Of a DNA stretch of 64,000 nt, positions 52,294 to 61,826 are shown piece by piece; the stretch's first letter is position 1, and every line of letters starts with the position of its first letter. The stretch spans positions 62,001 to 126,000 of the forward strand of contig JAFQOV010000015.1 in NCBI GenBank assembly GCA_017402995.1. Reading direction: 5' to 3'. This DNA comes from Candidatus Gastranaerophilales bacterium (GTDB taxonomy: Bacteria; Cyanobacteriota; Vampirovibrionia; Gastranaerophilales; Gastranaerophilaceae). The position numbers and the translations under genes were made by a program. The notes beneath the pieces were generated by a model. It did not search any database. It had not been told where the DNA came from and was given only the letters and a program-made list of their open reading frames with translations.

Positions 52294-53094
52294 TTATTTA
52301 ATATTTTCAATAATTTTTTTATATCCTAAAAACCCTGCGACAATTGTTAATGGAATTAAAACAAAAGTTATAATTAAAGAAATCAAAAACATCATAACTT
52401 CTCCGATTGAAAAAATCATTGGTATAAAAGAAATTAAAGTTAAACAAATAAAAATTCCAAATGTATACCAAAAATGTCCTTTTGTTAATTCATAACAACG
52501 TTTGACAATGTTTTTTGGGTTTAAATCTTCTTCAAGTGCGAAGATTTGAAAAATATAAAATGTTTTAATTGCAAAATGGATTAAAACAAAAAATAAAACC
52601 GAATAAATCGCAATTCCAATAGGCAAAAGATAAAAAGAAAGAAGTGGCTGACCAATTAAAGCAAAAATTACCCCGAAAACAATCATTAAGACGTAGGGAA
52701 TTAAAAAGCTTAAATAATATTTTCCTAAGGTTTTTAGTGCGATTTTAAACTCTTTTTTGCGTGAGTTAAATTTTGCCTGATAAGCGCTATATTCAACAGG
52801 GTCTTGCTCTTCTTTTAGAGAATAAATCAAAACCACGCAAGAGCAAAGAATTCTCCAAGTGCCATAAATGACTAGACATGCGCCACATGCTAAATATAAA
52901 CAAGCTCCAAAAGGATTCATTAAAGAATCTGCAAAACTGCTTAAAACGCTTAATTTTAATGGTTGAAAAAGCAGATATGTTCCTAAAAGTAAAAACAAAA
53001 TAGAAACTAAAAACTCTTTTGCAAGTTGATTATAATTTTTATATAAATACGAAAAACCCGCATTTAATACCCCTAGAACAGAATAATTTTTCAT
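52294..53094 (-). CDS. integral membrane protein, unknown
   Basis: A 266-residue protein with about six hydrophobic segments (for example FLVSILFLLLGTYLLF, YVLMIVFGVIFALIG and IFICLTLISFIPMIF). A cytoplasmic-like loop with charged SRKKEFKIALKTLGKYYL lies between the second and third. The pattern resembles DUF975/glycerophosphodiester-phosphodiesterase-type membrane domains, but no diagnostic motif is visible. It is 39 bases upstream of purH on the same strand. Confidence 0.65.
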   Translation of the reverse strand: MKNYSVLGVLNAGFSYLYKNYNQLAKEFLVSILFLLLGTYLLFQPLKLSVLSSFADSLMNPFGACLYLACGACLVIYGTWRILCSCVVLIYSLKEEQDPVEYSAYQAKFNSRKKEFKIALKTLGKYYLSFLIPYVLMIVFGVIFALIGQPLLSFYLLPIGIAIYSVLFFVLIHFAIKTFYIFQIFALEEDLNPKNIVKRCYELTKGHFWYTFGIFICLTLISFIPMIFSIGEVMMFLISLIITFVLIPLTIVAGFLGYKKIIENIK

Positions 53095-53137
53095 TTTAAC
53101 CTCGCTTTTTTAAAATGATAACATTTTTAGCCGAGCT

Positions 53138-53689
53138 TTAAAATAGGTTTTGGGTTTTTTGAAATGCGCTTCCAACATATTCAAAGCCTTTTAGCTTTTC
53201 TGTTCTTGAATATTTTGGCTTAAAAAAGACGTTTAAAAATACTGTATCGCCATCTTTGTCTCTAACTTTTTTGCAGTTTTTTAAAAATTTATGAAGGTCT
53301 TGATAATATTGTTTTTGTGCAGCTTTTTCTTCGTAGCTTCCTCTTTTGCCTGTTTTATCAAAAGCGTCAGCTTTTGCCATGCCTAAGGTTTTGCCGATTT
53401 CTTCAAGATAATCTGTATCGCTTCCTGTGATTAAATGTGGAAGTTTGTCATCTTCTTCATAAACTGTTCTTGCGCAATTGTTGCGTGCATAATCTCTATC
53501 CATTTGTTTGTAAAAGTTGATAAATTCTTGGTTTTTTTCTTTTGCTGTTCCGTTAAGATTTTGAATGACAAATCTTTGACATTTTCTAATGTTTTCTTTT
53601 TTCAAAACAGGCACATAGATGTTTCTTTTTGGGTGTTGCGCGTAGAATTGAATACGGGTGTGACCCGTAAAAGAAATATTTTTAATCAT
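53138..53689 (-). CDS. unknown protein with lineage-type leader
   Basis: The ATG at 53689 gives MIKNISFTGHTRIQFYA, of the leader type seen elsewhere here. The remaining sequence is hydrophilic and basic, with CARTVYEEDDKLPHLITGSD and DGDTVFLNVFFKPKYSR. The latter ends in strands and may be a small alpha/beta domain. No family is recognised. It is divergent from the ROK-like gene and followed by the membrane-protein gene. Confidence 0.55.
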   Translation of the reverse strand: MIKNISFTGHTRIQFYAQHPKRNIYVPVLKKENIRKCQRFVIQNLNGTAKEKNQEFINFYKQMDRDYARNNCARTVYEEDDKLPHLITGSDTDYLEEIGKTLGMAKADAFDKTGKRGSYEEKAAQKQYYQDLHKFLKNCKKVRDKDGDTVFLNVFFKPKYSRTEKLKGFEYVGSAFQKTQNLF

Positions 53690-53780
53690 ACCTAACAACC
53701 TTTGCGATTTTACTTAAATCTATAAACATTATAAATAATTTTTTTTGCGTTTGTTAAAAAGTTTTACTTTTGTTAAGTAA

Positions 53781-53798
53781 TTTGCTAAAATTAGCAAA
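53781..53798. promoter_or_regulatory. palindrome upstream of the ROK-like gene
   Basis: TTTGCTAAAATTAGCAAA has 8-base perfect arms and lies in the 157-base divergent gap between the genes starting at 53689 and 53847. It is a candidate operator. A T run lies six bases on, so a weak terminator is the alternative. Confidence 0.3.
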
Positions 53799-53846
53799 AA
53801 ATTTTTTCTTTAAGATTTATATGAGAAAGCTTACTGGAGAGATGGC

Positions 53847-55412
53847 ATGAAAATTAACAACATTGGTACAAATTTAAATTTTGGTCATAAAATTATTGTT
53901 GATATTGGGGCAAGTAACCCAAAGGGAACCTGCAAGGTTTCTGTTTTGTCAGAAGATGGCAGATGTCTGCATAAAACAAATGGATATCTTAACGATACGT
54001 CGAAGGGGTTCGCTGTTCAAGACCCTAGAACAGGTGAAATTGACGGTGGTCAAACTGATTTTATTTGCAAATTAGATGACGTTATTTTTCAAGCGCACAA
54101 AGACGTTTTAAAATTGGCAAAAGAAGGCAAAATTAAATTTGCAAGAGATATGTTTGGATTAGACAGAAGAGATAAACAACTTACAGGAGTTGCTGTTTTT
54201 GTTCCTGGTACAACGTTTACAAACTGTAAAGACGATAGAATTGCCTTTATTCCAAACCTTAGAAATGTAAATGGTGAATCTTTAGTTGATATTGATTTTA
54301 AAAGATATGAAAAAGAAATTAAATCTGGTGGCAGAAGGTCTTTTGGGCTTCATGCCTCAGATGATTTTGAACTTATCGTGACAAAAGACCTTGGTGGTAC
54401 AGGGCTTGCAATTGCTAAGATTTTGGCAAAAAGAGGCGAGTTGAACTGTGGCGATTATATCATGGGCGTTATGACTGGTGGTGGCTTTGGTAGTGTTGAT
54501 ATTAAAGTTAAAGGAACTGAAAAAAATCCAATTGTTGAGTTTGAAACTTCTGAAAGCAGCAGTTATTTAACTGGTAATACTTTAATGCACAGCAAAATTG
54601 ATGATACATTTAATGAACTTTTAAATTCGGAAAATGCAAAAGAAGAATTTAACAAAATTAAAAATGAAATTGGTTTGTCAGATTTCTTCCCTGTTTTAGA
54701 AAAGCTTGGCAGACAAGGCGTTAGCGTTAAATCACATTTAAAATGTTTCTTAAAAGCGCTTGATTTGCCACTTAGCCAAGAAGAATATGATAAATTAATT
54801 GCTCTAGCACACAAAACAGGTGACGCAAGATTAGTAACGTCAGATAAAATGTATATTTCAAAGAAAGATACAGAACTACATGACGAATTAATGAATTGTA
54901 AATATTTCAAAAAAATTCCATCTGATGTTGAAGATAAATATGCTTTTTCAATGAATCATGATGTATTAGATGACGAAACTATTGCAAAAGCTAGAAAAAC
55001 TGCAGTAAATGATTATGCAAACTCTGTTTCTTTGATTTCAATTAATAAAATTAACGATTGTATCAATAAAGTTTATCTTGTTGGTCCATTTGCTCAAGGT
55101 TTAAATAAACATATTAAAGAAAACTCTGCTGAATATGGCGCAGAGGATTTGCCTTCTTTAATTATGCAAAAAATTAATAGAAACACAGATAAAAAACACG
55201 TTGACTTGCCTTCAACACAAAGATTAATGAAATTATATAATTTCCAAGTGATTTGCGACCCTCAAATTAACTTCCCAGACAACACTTTTGCTGGTGATAT
55301 GTTATTAGATAAAAAACTTGAATTTACACCAAATCGCGGTTCTTGGTTTTCAATTCCATTAGAAACTTTAAAAGAAGCTAAAAGGTCAGAAGAAAATAAG
55401 TGTTCTTTTTAA
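53847..55412 (+). CDS. ROK-like sugar kinase fold protein
   Basis: A 521-residue protein with leader MKINNIGTNLNFGHK running straight into an ASKHA fold. The phosphate-1 motif is IIVDIGASNPKGTCKVSVLS. The ROK-like GVAVFVPGTT ... FIPNLRNVNGESL is followed by VTKDLGGTGLAIAKIL, where the Asp corresponds to the catalytic END position. MGVMTGGGFGSVDIK is the GTG.GGG loop. A helical insertion at about 240-400 makes it much longer than usual ROK kinases (about 300). The CxCGxC zinc site of ROK proteins is not evident. Substrate unknown; TGGAGAG precedes the ATG. Confidence 0.65.
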   Translation: MKINNIGTNLNFGHKIIVDIGASNPKGTCKVSVLSEDGRCLHKTNGYLNDTSKGFAVQDPRTGEIDGGQTDFICKLDDVIFQAHKDVLKLAKEGKIKFARDMFGLDRRDKQLTGVAVFVPGTTFTNCKDDRIAFIPNLRNVNGESLVDIDFKRYEKEIKSGGRRSFGLHASDDFELIVTKDLGGTGLAIAKILAKRGELNCGDYIMGVMTGGGFGSVDIKVKGTEKNPIVEFETSESSSYLTGNTLMHSKIDDTFNELLNSENAKEEFNKIKNEIGLSDFFPVLEKLGRQGVSVKSHLKCFLKALDLPLSQEEYDKLIALAHKTGDARLVTSDKMYISKKDTELHDELMNCKYFKKIPSDVEDKYAFSMNHDVLDDETIAKARKTAVNDYANSVSLISINKINDCINKVYLVGPFAQGLNKHIKENSAEYGAEDLPSLIMQKINRNTDKKHVDLPSTQRLMKLYNFQVICDPQINFPDNTFAGDMLLDKKLEFTPNRGSWFSIPLETLKEAKRSEENKCSF

Positions 55413-55438
55413 TTATAAATTTGTAGTATAATAAAGTT

Positions 55439-56716
55439 ATGATTAAAAGATATTCAAGACCTGAAATGGCTAATATTTGGGAGCTTCAAAAGAAGTTTTC
55501 CTATTATTTAGATGTTGAGCTTGCTGTTATTGAAGCACAAGTTAATTTGGGCAATTTTTCGCCTGAAGTTTATGAAAATATTAAAGAATCTGCGACATTT
55601 GATGTCGATAGAATTGATGAAATTGAGCGTGTTGTCCGTCATGACGTTATTGCATTTTTAGAAAATGTGAACGAAAATGTCGGTCGTGAATATTCACCAT
55701 ATATTCACAAAGGTTTAACTTCATCAGACGTTATAGATACTGCATTTGCTCTGCAAATTAAAGCAGCGTCTGAAATTATTGAACAAGATTTAAATAAATT
55801 AATTAAAATTGTTAAACAAAGAGCGGTTGAACATAAATACACTGTTTGTTTAGGAAGAAGCCATGGAATTGGCGCAGAAGTTGTTACCTTTGGGTTTAAG
55901 CTTTTAAATTTGCTAGATATGCTTTTGCGTGCTCGCGAGCGCTTTATTCAAGCGAAAGATGAAATTTTAGTTGGGCAAATTTCTGGTCCTTGTGGCACAT
56001 ATTCAAATATTTCTCCAGAAGTTGAACTTGAAACTTGTAAAATTTTAAATTTAAAACCTGCAAAAATTTCAACACAAGTCATTGCACGAGATAGACATGC
56101 AAACTTTATCAGCGCGATTGCTTTAATTGGCGCTGTGATTGAAAGTTTTTCTGTTGAAATTAGACATCTTCAAAGATTTGAAGTGGCAGAAGTTGAAGAA
56201 GGTTTTGCAAAAGGACAAAAAGGTTCTAGCGCAATGCCACATAAGAAAAATCCAATCGCAAGTGAAAATTTATCTGGTTTAGCAAGAGTTTTAAGAAGCA
56301 ATGTTCTTTCTGCAATGGAAAATATTGCTCTTTGGCACGAGCGCGACATTTCGCATTCATCAGTTGAGCGCATAATTTTCCCAGATTCAACAATATTAAT
56401 TGATTACATGTTAAATCGTTTTACATCAGTCATTGAAAATCTTGTAGTTAAACCAGAAAACATGCTTAAAAATGCTGATAAATATGGTGGAATTATTTAT
56501 TCTCAAAGCTGTTTATTAAAATTATTAGAACATGACTTAACGCGCGAAGAGGCGTATAAAATTGTTCAACAAGAAGCGCTTGACGCGTTTAATAACGGTG
56601 GCGATTTTAGAGAAAACATGAAGAAACATCTTTCAAAAGATGAAATTCAAGACTGTTTTAACCAAGAAAAATATCTTGAAAATATAGATATAATTTTTGA
56701 CAGGTTTTTTGACTAA
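55439..56716 (+). CDS. purB: adenylosuccinate lyase
   Basis: Cleaves SAICAR and adenylosuccinate in purine synthesis. The fumarase/aspartase signature is GSSAMPHKKNPIASENLSG near residues 262-280; other motifs are VVRHDVIAFLENVNE, HKGLTSSDVIDTAFALQ and LGRSHGIGAEVVTFGF. The length of 425 is typical of the Bacillus-type enzyme. TATAAT at 55427-55432 ends six bases before the ATG and no ribosome site exists, so the message is probably leaderless. mtaB follows two bases after the stop. Confidence 0.96.
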   Translation: MIKRYSRPEMANIWELQKKFSYYLDVELAVIEAQVNLGNFSPEVYENIKESATFDVDRIDEIERVVRHDVIAFLENVNENVGREYSPYIHKGLTSSDVIDTAFALQIKAASEIIEQDLNKLIKIVKQRAVEHKYTVCLGRSHGIGAEVVTFGFKLLNLLDMLLRARERFIQAKDEILVGQISGPCGTYSNISPEVELETCKILNLKPAKISTQVIARDRHANFISAIALIGAVIESFSVEIRHLQRFEVAEVEEGFAKGQKGSSAMPHKKNPIASENLSGLARVLRSNVLSAMENIALWHERDISHSSVERIIFPDSTILIDYMLNRFTSVIENLVVKPENMLKNADKYGGIIYSQSCLLKLLEHDLTREEAYKIVQQEALDAFNNGGDFRENMKKHLSKDEIQDCFNQEKYLENIDIIFDRFFD

Positions 56717-56718
56717 TC

Positions 56719-57990
56719 ATGAAAAAGTTTTTCCTAAAGTCGTTGGGTTGCAAGCAAAATCAGCTTGAGGGGCAAATAATTGAACAAGAACTTTTGCTTT
56801 TGGGATATAAAAAAGCAAAAAATCTTCAAGACGCTGATTTTTACGTTTTAAATTCTTGTTCTGTAACTTCGCATTCTGATTCGCAAGCAAATTATCTTTT
56901 GAATTTGGCAAAAAGAAAAAATCCAAGAATAAAAACCCTTTTGACTGGTTGTTGCGCACAAACCTATCTTCAACATGAAAATTTTGATTATTCAAATATA
57001 GACCTTGTTTTAGGTAACATTGAAAAAATGAATATTGAACAATATATTGAAAAGCTTTTTGATAATGAACAAAGCTTTTTTGTTCAAAACATAATGGATA
57101 TTAAAAATTTTGAAAATAAAATTTTAAACAATCCTCAAACAACAAGAGTTAACATAAAAATTCAAGATGGGTGTAATAATCGTTGCGCATATTGTATTAT
57201 TCCATATGCGAGAGGTAATTCGCGCTCTAATTCAATAGAAAATATTTTAAAACAAATTGAAATTGTTATTTCAAAAGATATTAAAGAAATTGTCCTCACA
57301 GGTATCCATATTGGTCAGTGGGGTTTTGAATGGGGTTTAAATTTAATTGATTTATTAAAAGAAATTGAAAAAACGGCAATTCCAAGATATCGCCTTGGTT
57401 CATTGTATGTTAATGAATTAGATGATGAAATTATTGAATTTTTGTCTAAATCCAAGAAATTTTGCCCGCATTTTCACTTGTCTTTGCAATCTTTGTGCGA
57501 TAAAACATTGAAAAATATGAATAGAAAATATAGCGTTTTTGAAGCGAAAAACGTCATAAAAAAACTTAAAAAAGCCTTTAATTTAGCGTTTTTAGGGTGT
57601 GATATTATTGTTGGGTTTCCAAATGAAACAGATGAAGATTTTTTAGAAACCTATGAAAATTTAAAAGAGCTAGAATTGTCTTATATTCACTGTTTTCCAT
57701 ATTCAAAACGTGAAAAAACTCCAGCTTTTAATATGCCACAAGTGCAAGAAAAAGTTAAAACAGAGCGTGCTAAAAAAGTCACAGAGCTTTGCGAGAAGCT
57801 ATATAACAAATTTGTTGAGCAAAATATTGGGGTTGAACATGAAATTTTAGTGGAGAAAAAATCCTCTAAAACCGGCTTATATAGCGCTGTTACAAAAAAT
57901 TATTTAAAAACATATATTAAATCAGATGACCCAAATTTAAGACATAAATTATTAAATATTAAGTATTGTAACAATATTATATACTTTTGA
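56719..57990 (+). CDS. mtaB: tRNA t6A37 methylthiotransferase MtaB
   Basis: A radical SAM methylthiotransferase that converts t6A to ms2t6A in tRNA. The N-terminal UPF0004 domain has LGCKQNQLEGQIIEQEL, ADFYVLNSCSVTSHSDSQAN and LLTGCCAQ, giving the first cluster's Cys residues. The radical SAM motif is IQDGCNNRCAYCIIPYARG, and a TRAM-like C-terminal part follows. The SVTSHSDSQ and SRS motifs favour MtaB over MiaB or RimO. At 423 residues it is complete. It is coupled to purB. Confidence 0.9.
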   Translation: MKKFFLKSLGCKQNQLEGQIIEQELLLLGYKKAKNLQDADFYVLNSCSVTSHSDSQANYLLNLAKRKNPRIKTLLTGCCAQTYLQHENFDYSNIDLVLGNIEKMNIEQYIEKLFDNEQSFFVQNIMDIKNFENKILNNPQTTRVNIKIQDGCNNRCAYCIIPYARGNSRSNSIENILKQIEIVISKDIKEIVLTGIHIGQWGFEWGLNLIDLLKEIEKTAIPRYRLGSLYVNELDDEIIEFLSKSKKFCPHFHLSLQSLCDKTLKNMNRKYSVFEAKNVIKKLKKAFNLAFLGCDIIVGFPNETDEDFLETYENLKELELSYIHCFPYSKREKTPAFNMPQVQEKVKTERAKKVTELCEKLYNKFVEQNIGVEHEILVEKKSSKTGLYSAVTKNYLKTYIKSDDPNLRHKLLNIKYCNNIIYF

Positions 57991-58051
57991 TATATCGAAT
58001 TAAAATTTGTTTTTATTTATATGTAAGACAATTAAACATAAGGATAACAAA

Positions 58052-58258
58052 ATGGACAGTAGAGTGATGTCGATTTTGCTAAACCTCGATTTGAACTTGG
58101 ACACGAGTCAGGTAGCAAATCAATATGCCGCTTCGAAAAAGGGCATAGATGAATCTCAACAAGGATACAAGAAAAAAGTTTACCGCACATTAACTGCGAC
58201 TTTTAAAGAGTGCTATTTAACGGGCTCTTTGAAGTATGGTAACAATTTCATTATGTAA
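58052..58258 (+). CDS. 68-residue small protein, unknown
   Basis: An ATG at 58052 with AAGGA about eight bases before it gives MDSRVMSILLNLDLNLDTSQ ... YRTLTATFKECYLTGS. An earlier start at 58007 has no ribosome site. The product is mixed polar, with no signal peptide and no known domain. Its stop is four bases from the stop of the convergent zinc-ribbon gene. The region is otherwise plain AT-rich sequence. Confidence 0.5.
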   Translation: MDSRVMSILLNLDLNLDTSQVANQYAASKKGIDESQQGYKKKVYRTLTATFKECYLTGSLKYGNNFIM

Positions 58259-58261
58259 CGG

Positions 58262-58744
58262 TTACAGGTCATAATTTTGAATGAAACCGTAACGTGAATC
58301 GTTGCCTATGCTATTAATGTTGCCCCTAAGCCTTCTTTGAGGGTTTCTTGATTCCTCCTCATACTTGCGTACTGCAAGCCCCTTCTTTTCAAGCTCGTTG
58401 ACTTTTGGTGAAAATCTCAAAAGGCATTTTTTGCATGTGAAGCCTGTTTTTTCATCATCTGCAAGTTCAACCCCGCAAAAACGACACTTAACAGACAACT
58501 TAGGCAAAACCGAGAAAAGTCGCCCTCTTGCGATTAAATCTTCAATGTCATTTTTTGTGATATTGACATTTCTTTCGACTTCTTCAAGGGAAACTTTGGT
58601 TTTTCCTGTTTTGATGATGTAATTTCTTATATCATCAATGGTTTCCAATTCTTTTTTAAAACATTCTTCGCAAATTTCGCGTTCAGAAGTTTGGAAAAAC
58701 AGTGTTCCACATTTTTTGCAGTTAATCAATCCATCTTTAGCCAT
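58262..58744 (-). CDS. zinc-ribbon protein, YvyF (flagellar operon protein)-like
   Basis: A 160-residue protein with two zinc-binding pairs. The first, LINCKKCGTLFFQTSEREICEEC, is close to the start of YvyF/TIGR03826 proteins. A small helix-turn-helix-like segment (VSLEEVERNVNITKNDIEDL) follows. The second is VKCRFCGVELADDEKTGFTCKKC. In Firmicutes this family sits next to flgM, but no flagellar gene is seen here. A regulatory nucleic-acid-binding role is possible. Confidence 0.65.
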   Translation of the reverse strand: MAKDGLINCKKCGTLFFQTSEREICEECFKKELETIDDIRNYIIKTGKTKVSLEEVERNVNITKNDIEDLIARGRLFSVLPKLSVKCRFCGVELADDEKTGFTCKKCLLRFSPKVNELEKKGLAVRKYEEESRNPQRRLRGNINSIGNDSRYGFIQNYDL

Positions 58745-58935
58745 ATAAAAATTTTAACAACTATTTGCAAAAAAGCAAATTTAAATTAAAATAAAAAAGG
58801 CTTGTATTAATTCTTATTTTTTTATAAAATATAATCAAAAGTTATATTTATTTTATTAGAGAGTGTATTTAAGAAGTAATTGCCTGTTATTAAAATTAGA
58901 TTTTGATGGGAACAATAATAGAAAGATTATCCTGA

Positions 58936-59685
58936 ATGTATACGAACAAGTGCATTAAATGCGGCAAAGAGTTTGAAACTAAAAATCCAAAAAGAGTAAT
59001 ATGCCCCGATTGTTTATATCCTGAAAGAACAACAACAGCGCCTGCTCCTGTTGATGAAAATGGTGTTGCGCAAGATTATTCACGTGGATATTCAGCAGGT
59101 AGCGAAAACCCTGAAAGATATAAAAGATTTAATAATAATCGCCCACAAAATCAACAAGGCGGTTTTAGACGCCCACAAGGCAATTTCCAAAGAAGAGATA
59201 ACAACTTCAATGGTGGAAATAGACGTCCTCAACGCAACGGTGGCTTCAAAAAACCAGCGCGCGGTGGAAACAAAGCAAAACCATTGTTAATTAATAAAGA
59301 ACAATTAGCTCAAATTGAAGAAATGTACAAAAAAATGTTGCCACTACCAAACCATGACGCACATGAAGTCATTGCAGAGGCAATTAATCTTGAGCCAAAA
59401 AAAGTTTTCTTTGGCATTAATTTAATCAGACAAAAAATGATGTTGCCAAAAATTCAATTCCCAAAAAGAAAATTGGCAATCACTCCTGATCAAATGATGG
59501 CAATTAAAAATCTATATGAACCATTGCTTCCATTACCTCCTATCGGTTGTCATAAAATCTTGGCAGCTCAATTAAAAATGGACGAATGGAGAGTTCACGT
59601 TGGTATTGGTCTTGTTAGAAAACAACTTGGACTTGACAGATGGAACGAAGATAGAGAAGATAGACCTGAAGAATTTAAAAAATAA
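58936..59685 (+). CDS. zinc-ribbon, Gly/Arg/Asn-rich protein with duplicated C-terminal domain
   Basis: A 249-residue, strongly basic protein. An N-terminal zinc ribbon (CIKCGKEFETKNPKRVICPDC) is followed by a low-complexity RGG/QN-rich linker at about 50-115. The last 130 residues are two similar copies: INKEQLAQIEEMYKKMLPLP ... VFFGINLIRQKMMLPK and ITPDQMMAIKNLYEPLLPLP ... VHVGIGLVRKQLGLDR. The plan resembles RNA-binding proteins. It may be abundant, since it has its own terminator. The upstream 190 bases are AT-rich with TATAAT at 58830-58835. Confidence 0.6.
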   Translation: MYTNKCIKCGKEFETKNPKRVICPDCLYPERTTTAPAPVDENGVAQDYSRGYSAGSENPERYKRFNNNRPQNQQGGFRRPQGNFQRRDNNFNGGNRRPQRNGGFKKPARGGNKAKPLLINKEQLAQIEEMYKKMLPLPNHDAHEVIAEAINLEPKKVFFGINLIRQKMMLPKIQFPKRKLAITPDQMMAIKNLYEPLLPLPPIGCHKILAAQLKMDEWRVHVGIGLVRKQLGLDRWNEDREDRPEEFKK

Positions 59686-59686
59686 T

Positions 59687-59710
59687 AAAACCGCTTTAAA
59701 GCGGTTTTTT
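59687..59710 (+). terminator. terminator after the zinc-ribbon/RGG gene
   Basis: The 22-base palindrome from AAAACCGCTTT to its complement, with a T-rich end, lies immediately after the stop codon. Confidence 0.9.
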
Positions 59711-59783
59711 AAATATTAGAACACTTTACTATTAAAATGTTTTTTAGTTGTTGTATAATAAAACATATCTTTTGTGGGGTTTT

Positions 59784-61826
59784 ATGAAGAAAAAAATCAT
59801 TGTCATATTTGCTATTTTCCTGTTTTTCGCTTCTGTCGCTAAAGAATATACTCAACAAGACGCGCAAAGATATAGCGCCTATTATTCAAATGGCATGCAA
59901 TATCTTCAAAACCAACAGTTTAATAGTGCAATAAACGAATTCCGCAAAGTTTTAAGATTTTCTCCTTATGACGCTACTGTCCAAGACGCTTTGATTAATT
60001 CTTATTATGCAAGAGCGCAATATTATAAAAATACTACAAAAGAGTGGAAAAAAGCGCTCTATGACTATAAAAGCGCGTATTTTTACGCAAAATATTGGAA
60101 GAAAAATCCCCAAGGAAATATTTTATCTTTAGCAAATTCTTCCTTAAATGAAATTAAAGAAATTGAAAAACGCTTAAATATCGCGCAAACTCCGCAAGCA
60201 CGCTTGCAAAATGCGAAATCTTCAAAAGCACAAGGCGAACTTGCAAGCGCTGGTTATGATTTTGAGCAGTTAAAAAATGGTCAATATTCTGAAATTGCAC
60301 TTGAAAATCTTGGAAACATATATAAAAACTTGAACAATCTTGCAATTGCAATGGAATATTTTAGACTTGCAATTGAAAAAAATCCGACAAATCCAAAATT
60401 GCACTTTTTATATGGCGTTATGTTAGATGAGGCGCAAAACTACGAAGCAAGTATGGAGGAATATAATCTTGCTTTGAAATATGGAGACAAGAGCCATGAA
60501 TTACTAGAAATTTTAGAAAATAAATGGACTCAAAATTTGGCAAATAACCCATCTGATGCGCAAAGTTATAATAACCTTGGTGCGATTTATCAAAAACAAG
60601 GTGATTTCGAAGCTGCGCGTGCGCAATATCAAAAAGCATATGCACTAGATAACAAAGATGAAGTTTCTCTTTATAACCTAGCTTCTTTATATGTTCAACA
60701 AAAAAATTTCCAAAACGCAATAGCGATATATGACAAACTGTTAATTAATAATCCTCAAAACATTGAAGTAATGAACTATCGCGCAAATGCTTTGTTGGAA
60801 TTAATGCGCTATGATGAAGCAATTAGCCAATACGAAAAAATGTTGGCGTTAAATCCAAATAATCAAGAAATTAAAACAAAAATAGATAATATCATTTTTA
60901 ACAATTTCAAAGGTGAAAAATTGAATTCATATCTTTTGAAAAAGGCAAATGCTAATCAAAACAGCTATGAAGCTCAATTTAATTATGCTTTTGAAATGCA
61001 CAAAAATAAAAACTATCTTCAAGCAGTTGAATATTACAATCGCGCTTTAAATATTAACCCTTCAAAAGAAGAAACTTATTTAAACCTTGCGCAAATTTAT
61101 CTTGAGCAAAAAAAATATGATGAACTAAATAAAATTGTTCAAAAAGCATTGCTTGTAATGCCAAATAATTCACAAATTTTGCAATATCAAAAGGATTTGT
61201 CTAATATCCAACTTGCGCAAAAATATGAAATAGCGAATAAATATTTTAATGCTAAAGATTATCAAAAAGCTTTGGAAAATTATTTAAAAATTAACGACAA
61301 AACCCCAGAATTATATTCTGCAATTGCAAGTTGTTATTGGGAAATGAACGATTTTTCAAATGCAGATAAATATTATTCAATGATTTTAGCGCTTGAGCCA
61401 AATAATTCTGACGCGCTTTTAAATAGAGCATATGCAAATTATAAAATTCAAAATTATGACCTTGCGCAAAAATTTGCAAATCAAATGTTGGCGCTGCAAC
61501 CCCAAAACCAAACGGCGCTTGGAATAATCAATGATATTAATCAAATGAATTATCAAAAAGAATTAAATTCGGCAATTGAAAAATATGAAAATAACGATTT
61601 TTCAAATGCTTTGGTTGTTTTAAACAAAATTTTATCTAAAAATTCAAACGACCCATACGCTCTTTATTACAAGGCTTTGATTTTAGATAATCAAGAAAAA
61701 TATAAAGAAGCAGTTAACTTGTACGAAAAATATTTGCAAAATGTTTCGCAAAATGATGAAACGACGGCTTTTGCGACTTCAAGAGTTAAGGAATTAAAGG
61801 ATTATTTGGCAAAAGTTGGAAAATAA
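59784..61826 (+). CDS. exported tetratricopeptide repeat protein
   Basis: From the ATG at 59784 a signal sequence, MKKKIIVIFAIFLFFASVA, precedes about 660 residues of TPR helices. Repeats are evident at many points (NSAINEFRKVLRFSPYDATV, AIAMEYFRLAIEKNPTNPKL, AVEYYNRALNINPSKEETYL, ALVVLNKILSKNSNDPYALY), each with the W/L-G-A-P type pattern. It probably acts as a periplasmic or envelope scaffold. TATAAT at 59754-59759 gives a short leader. The stop overlaps the dus start by eleven bases. Confidence 0.85.
   Translation: MKKKIIVIFAIFLFFASVAKEYTQQDAQRYSAYYSNGMQYLQNQQFNSAINEFRKVLRFSPYDATVQDALINSYYARAQYYKNTTKEWKKALYDYKSAYFYAKYWKKNPQGNILSLANSSLNEIKEIEKRLNIAQTPQARLQNAKSSKAQGELASAGYDFEQLKNGQYSEIALENLGNIYKNLNNLAIAMEYFRLAIEKNPTNPKLHFLYGVMLDEAQNYEASMEEYNLALKYGDKSHELLEILENKWTQNLANNPSDAQSYNNLGAIYQKQGDFEAARAQYQKAYALDNKDEVSLYNLASLYVQQKNFQNAIAIYDKLLINNPQNIEVMNYRANALLELMRYDEAISQYEKMLALNPNNQEIKTKIDNIIFNNFKGEKLNSYLLKKANANQNSYEAQFNYAFEMHKNKNYLQAVEYYNRALNINPSKEETYLNLAQIYLEQKKYDELNKIVQKALLVMPNNSQILQYQKDLSNIQLAQKYEIANKYFNAKDYQKALENYLKINDKTPELYSAIASCYWEMNDFSNADKYYSMILALEPNNSDALLNRAYANYKIQNYDLAQKFANQMLALQPQNQTALGIINDINQMNYQKELNSAIEKYENNDFSNALVVLNKILSKNSNDPYALYYKALILDNQEKYKEAVNLYEKYLQNVSQNDETTAFATSRVKELKDYLAKVGK

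Noticed and set aside
58262-58744. Evidence for a flagellar system from the YvyF-like protein
   Set aside because: No flagellar structural or regulatory gene lies in the window, and the family match is only to its zinc-ribbon part.
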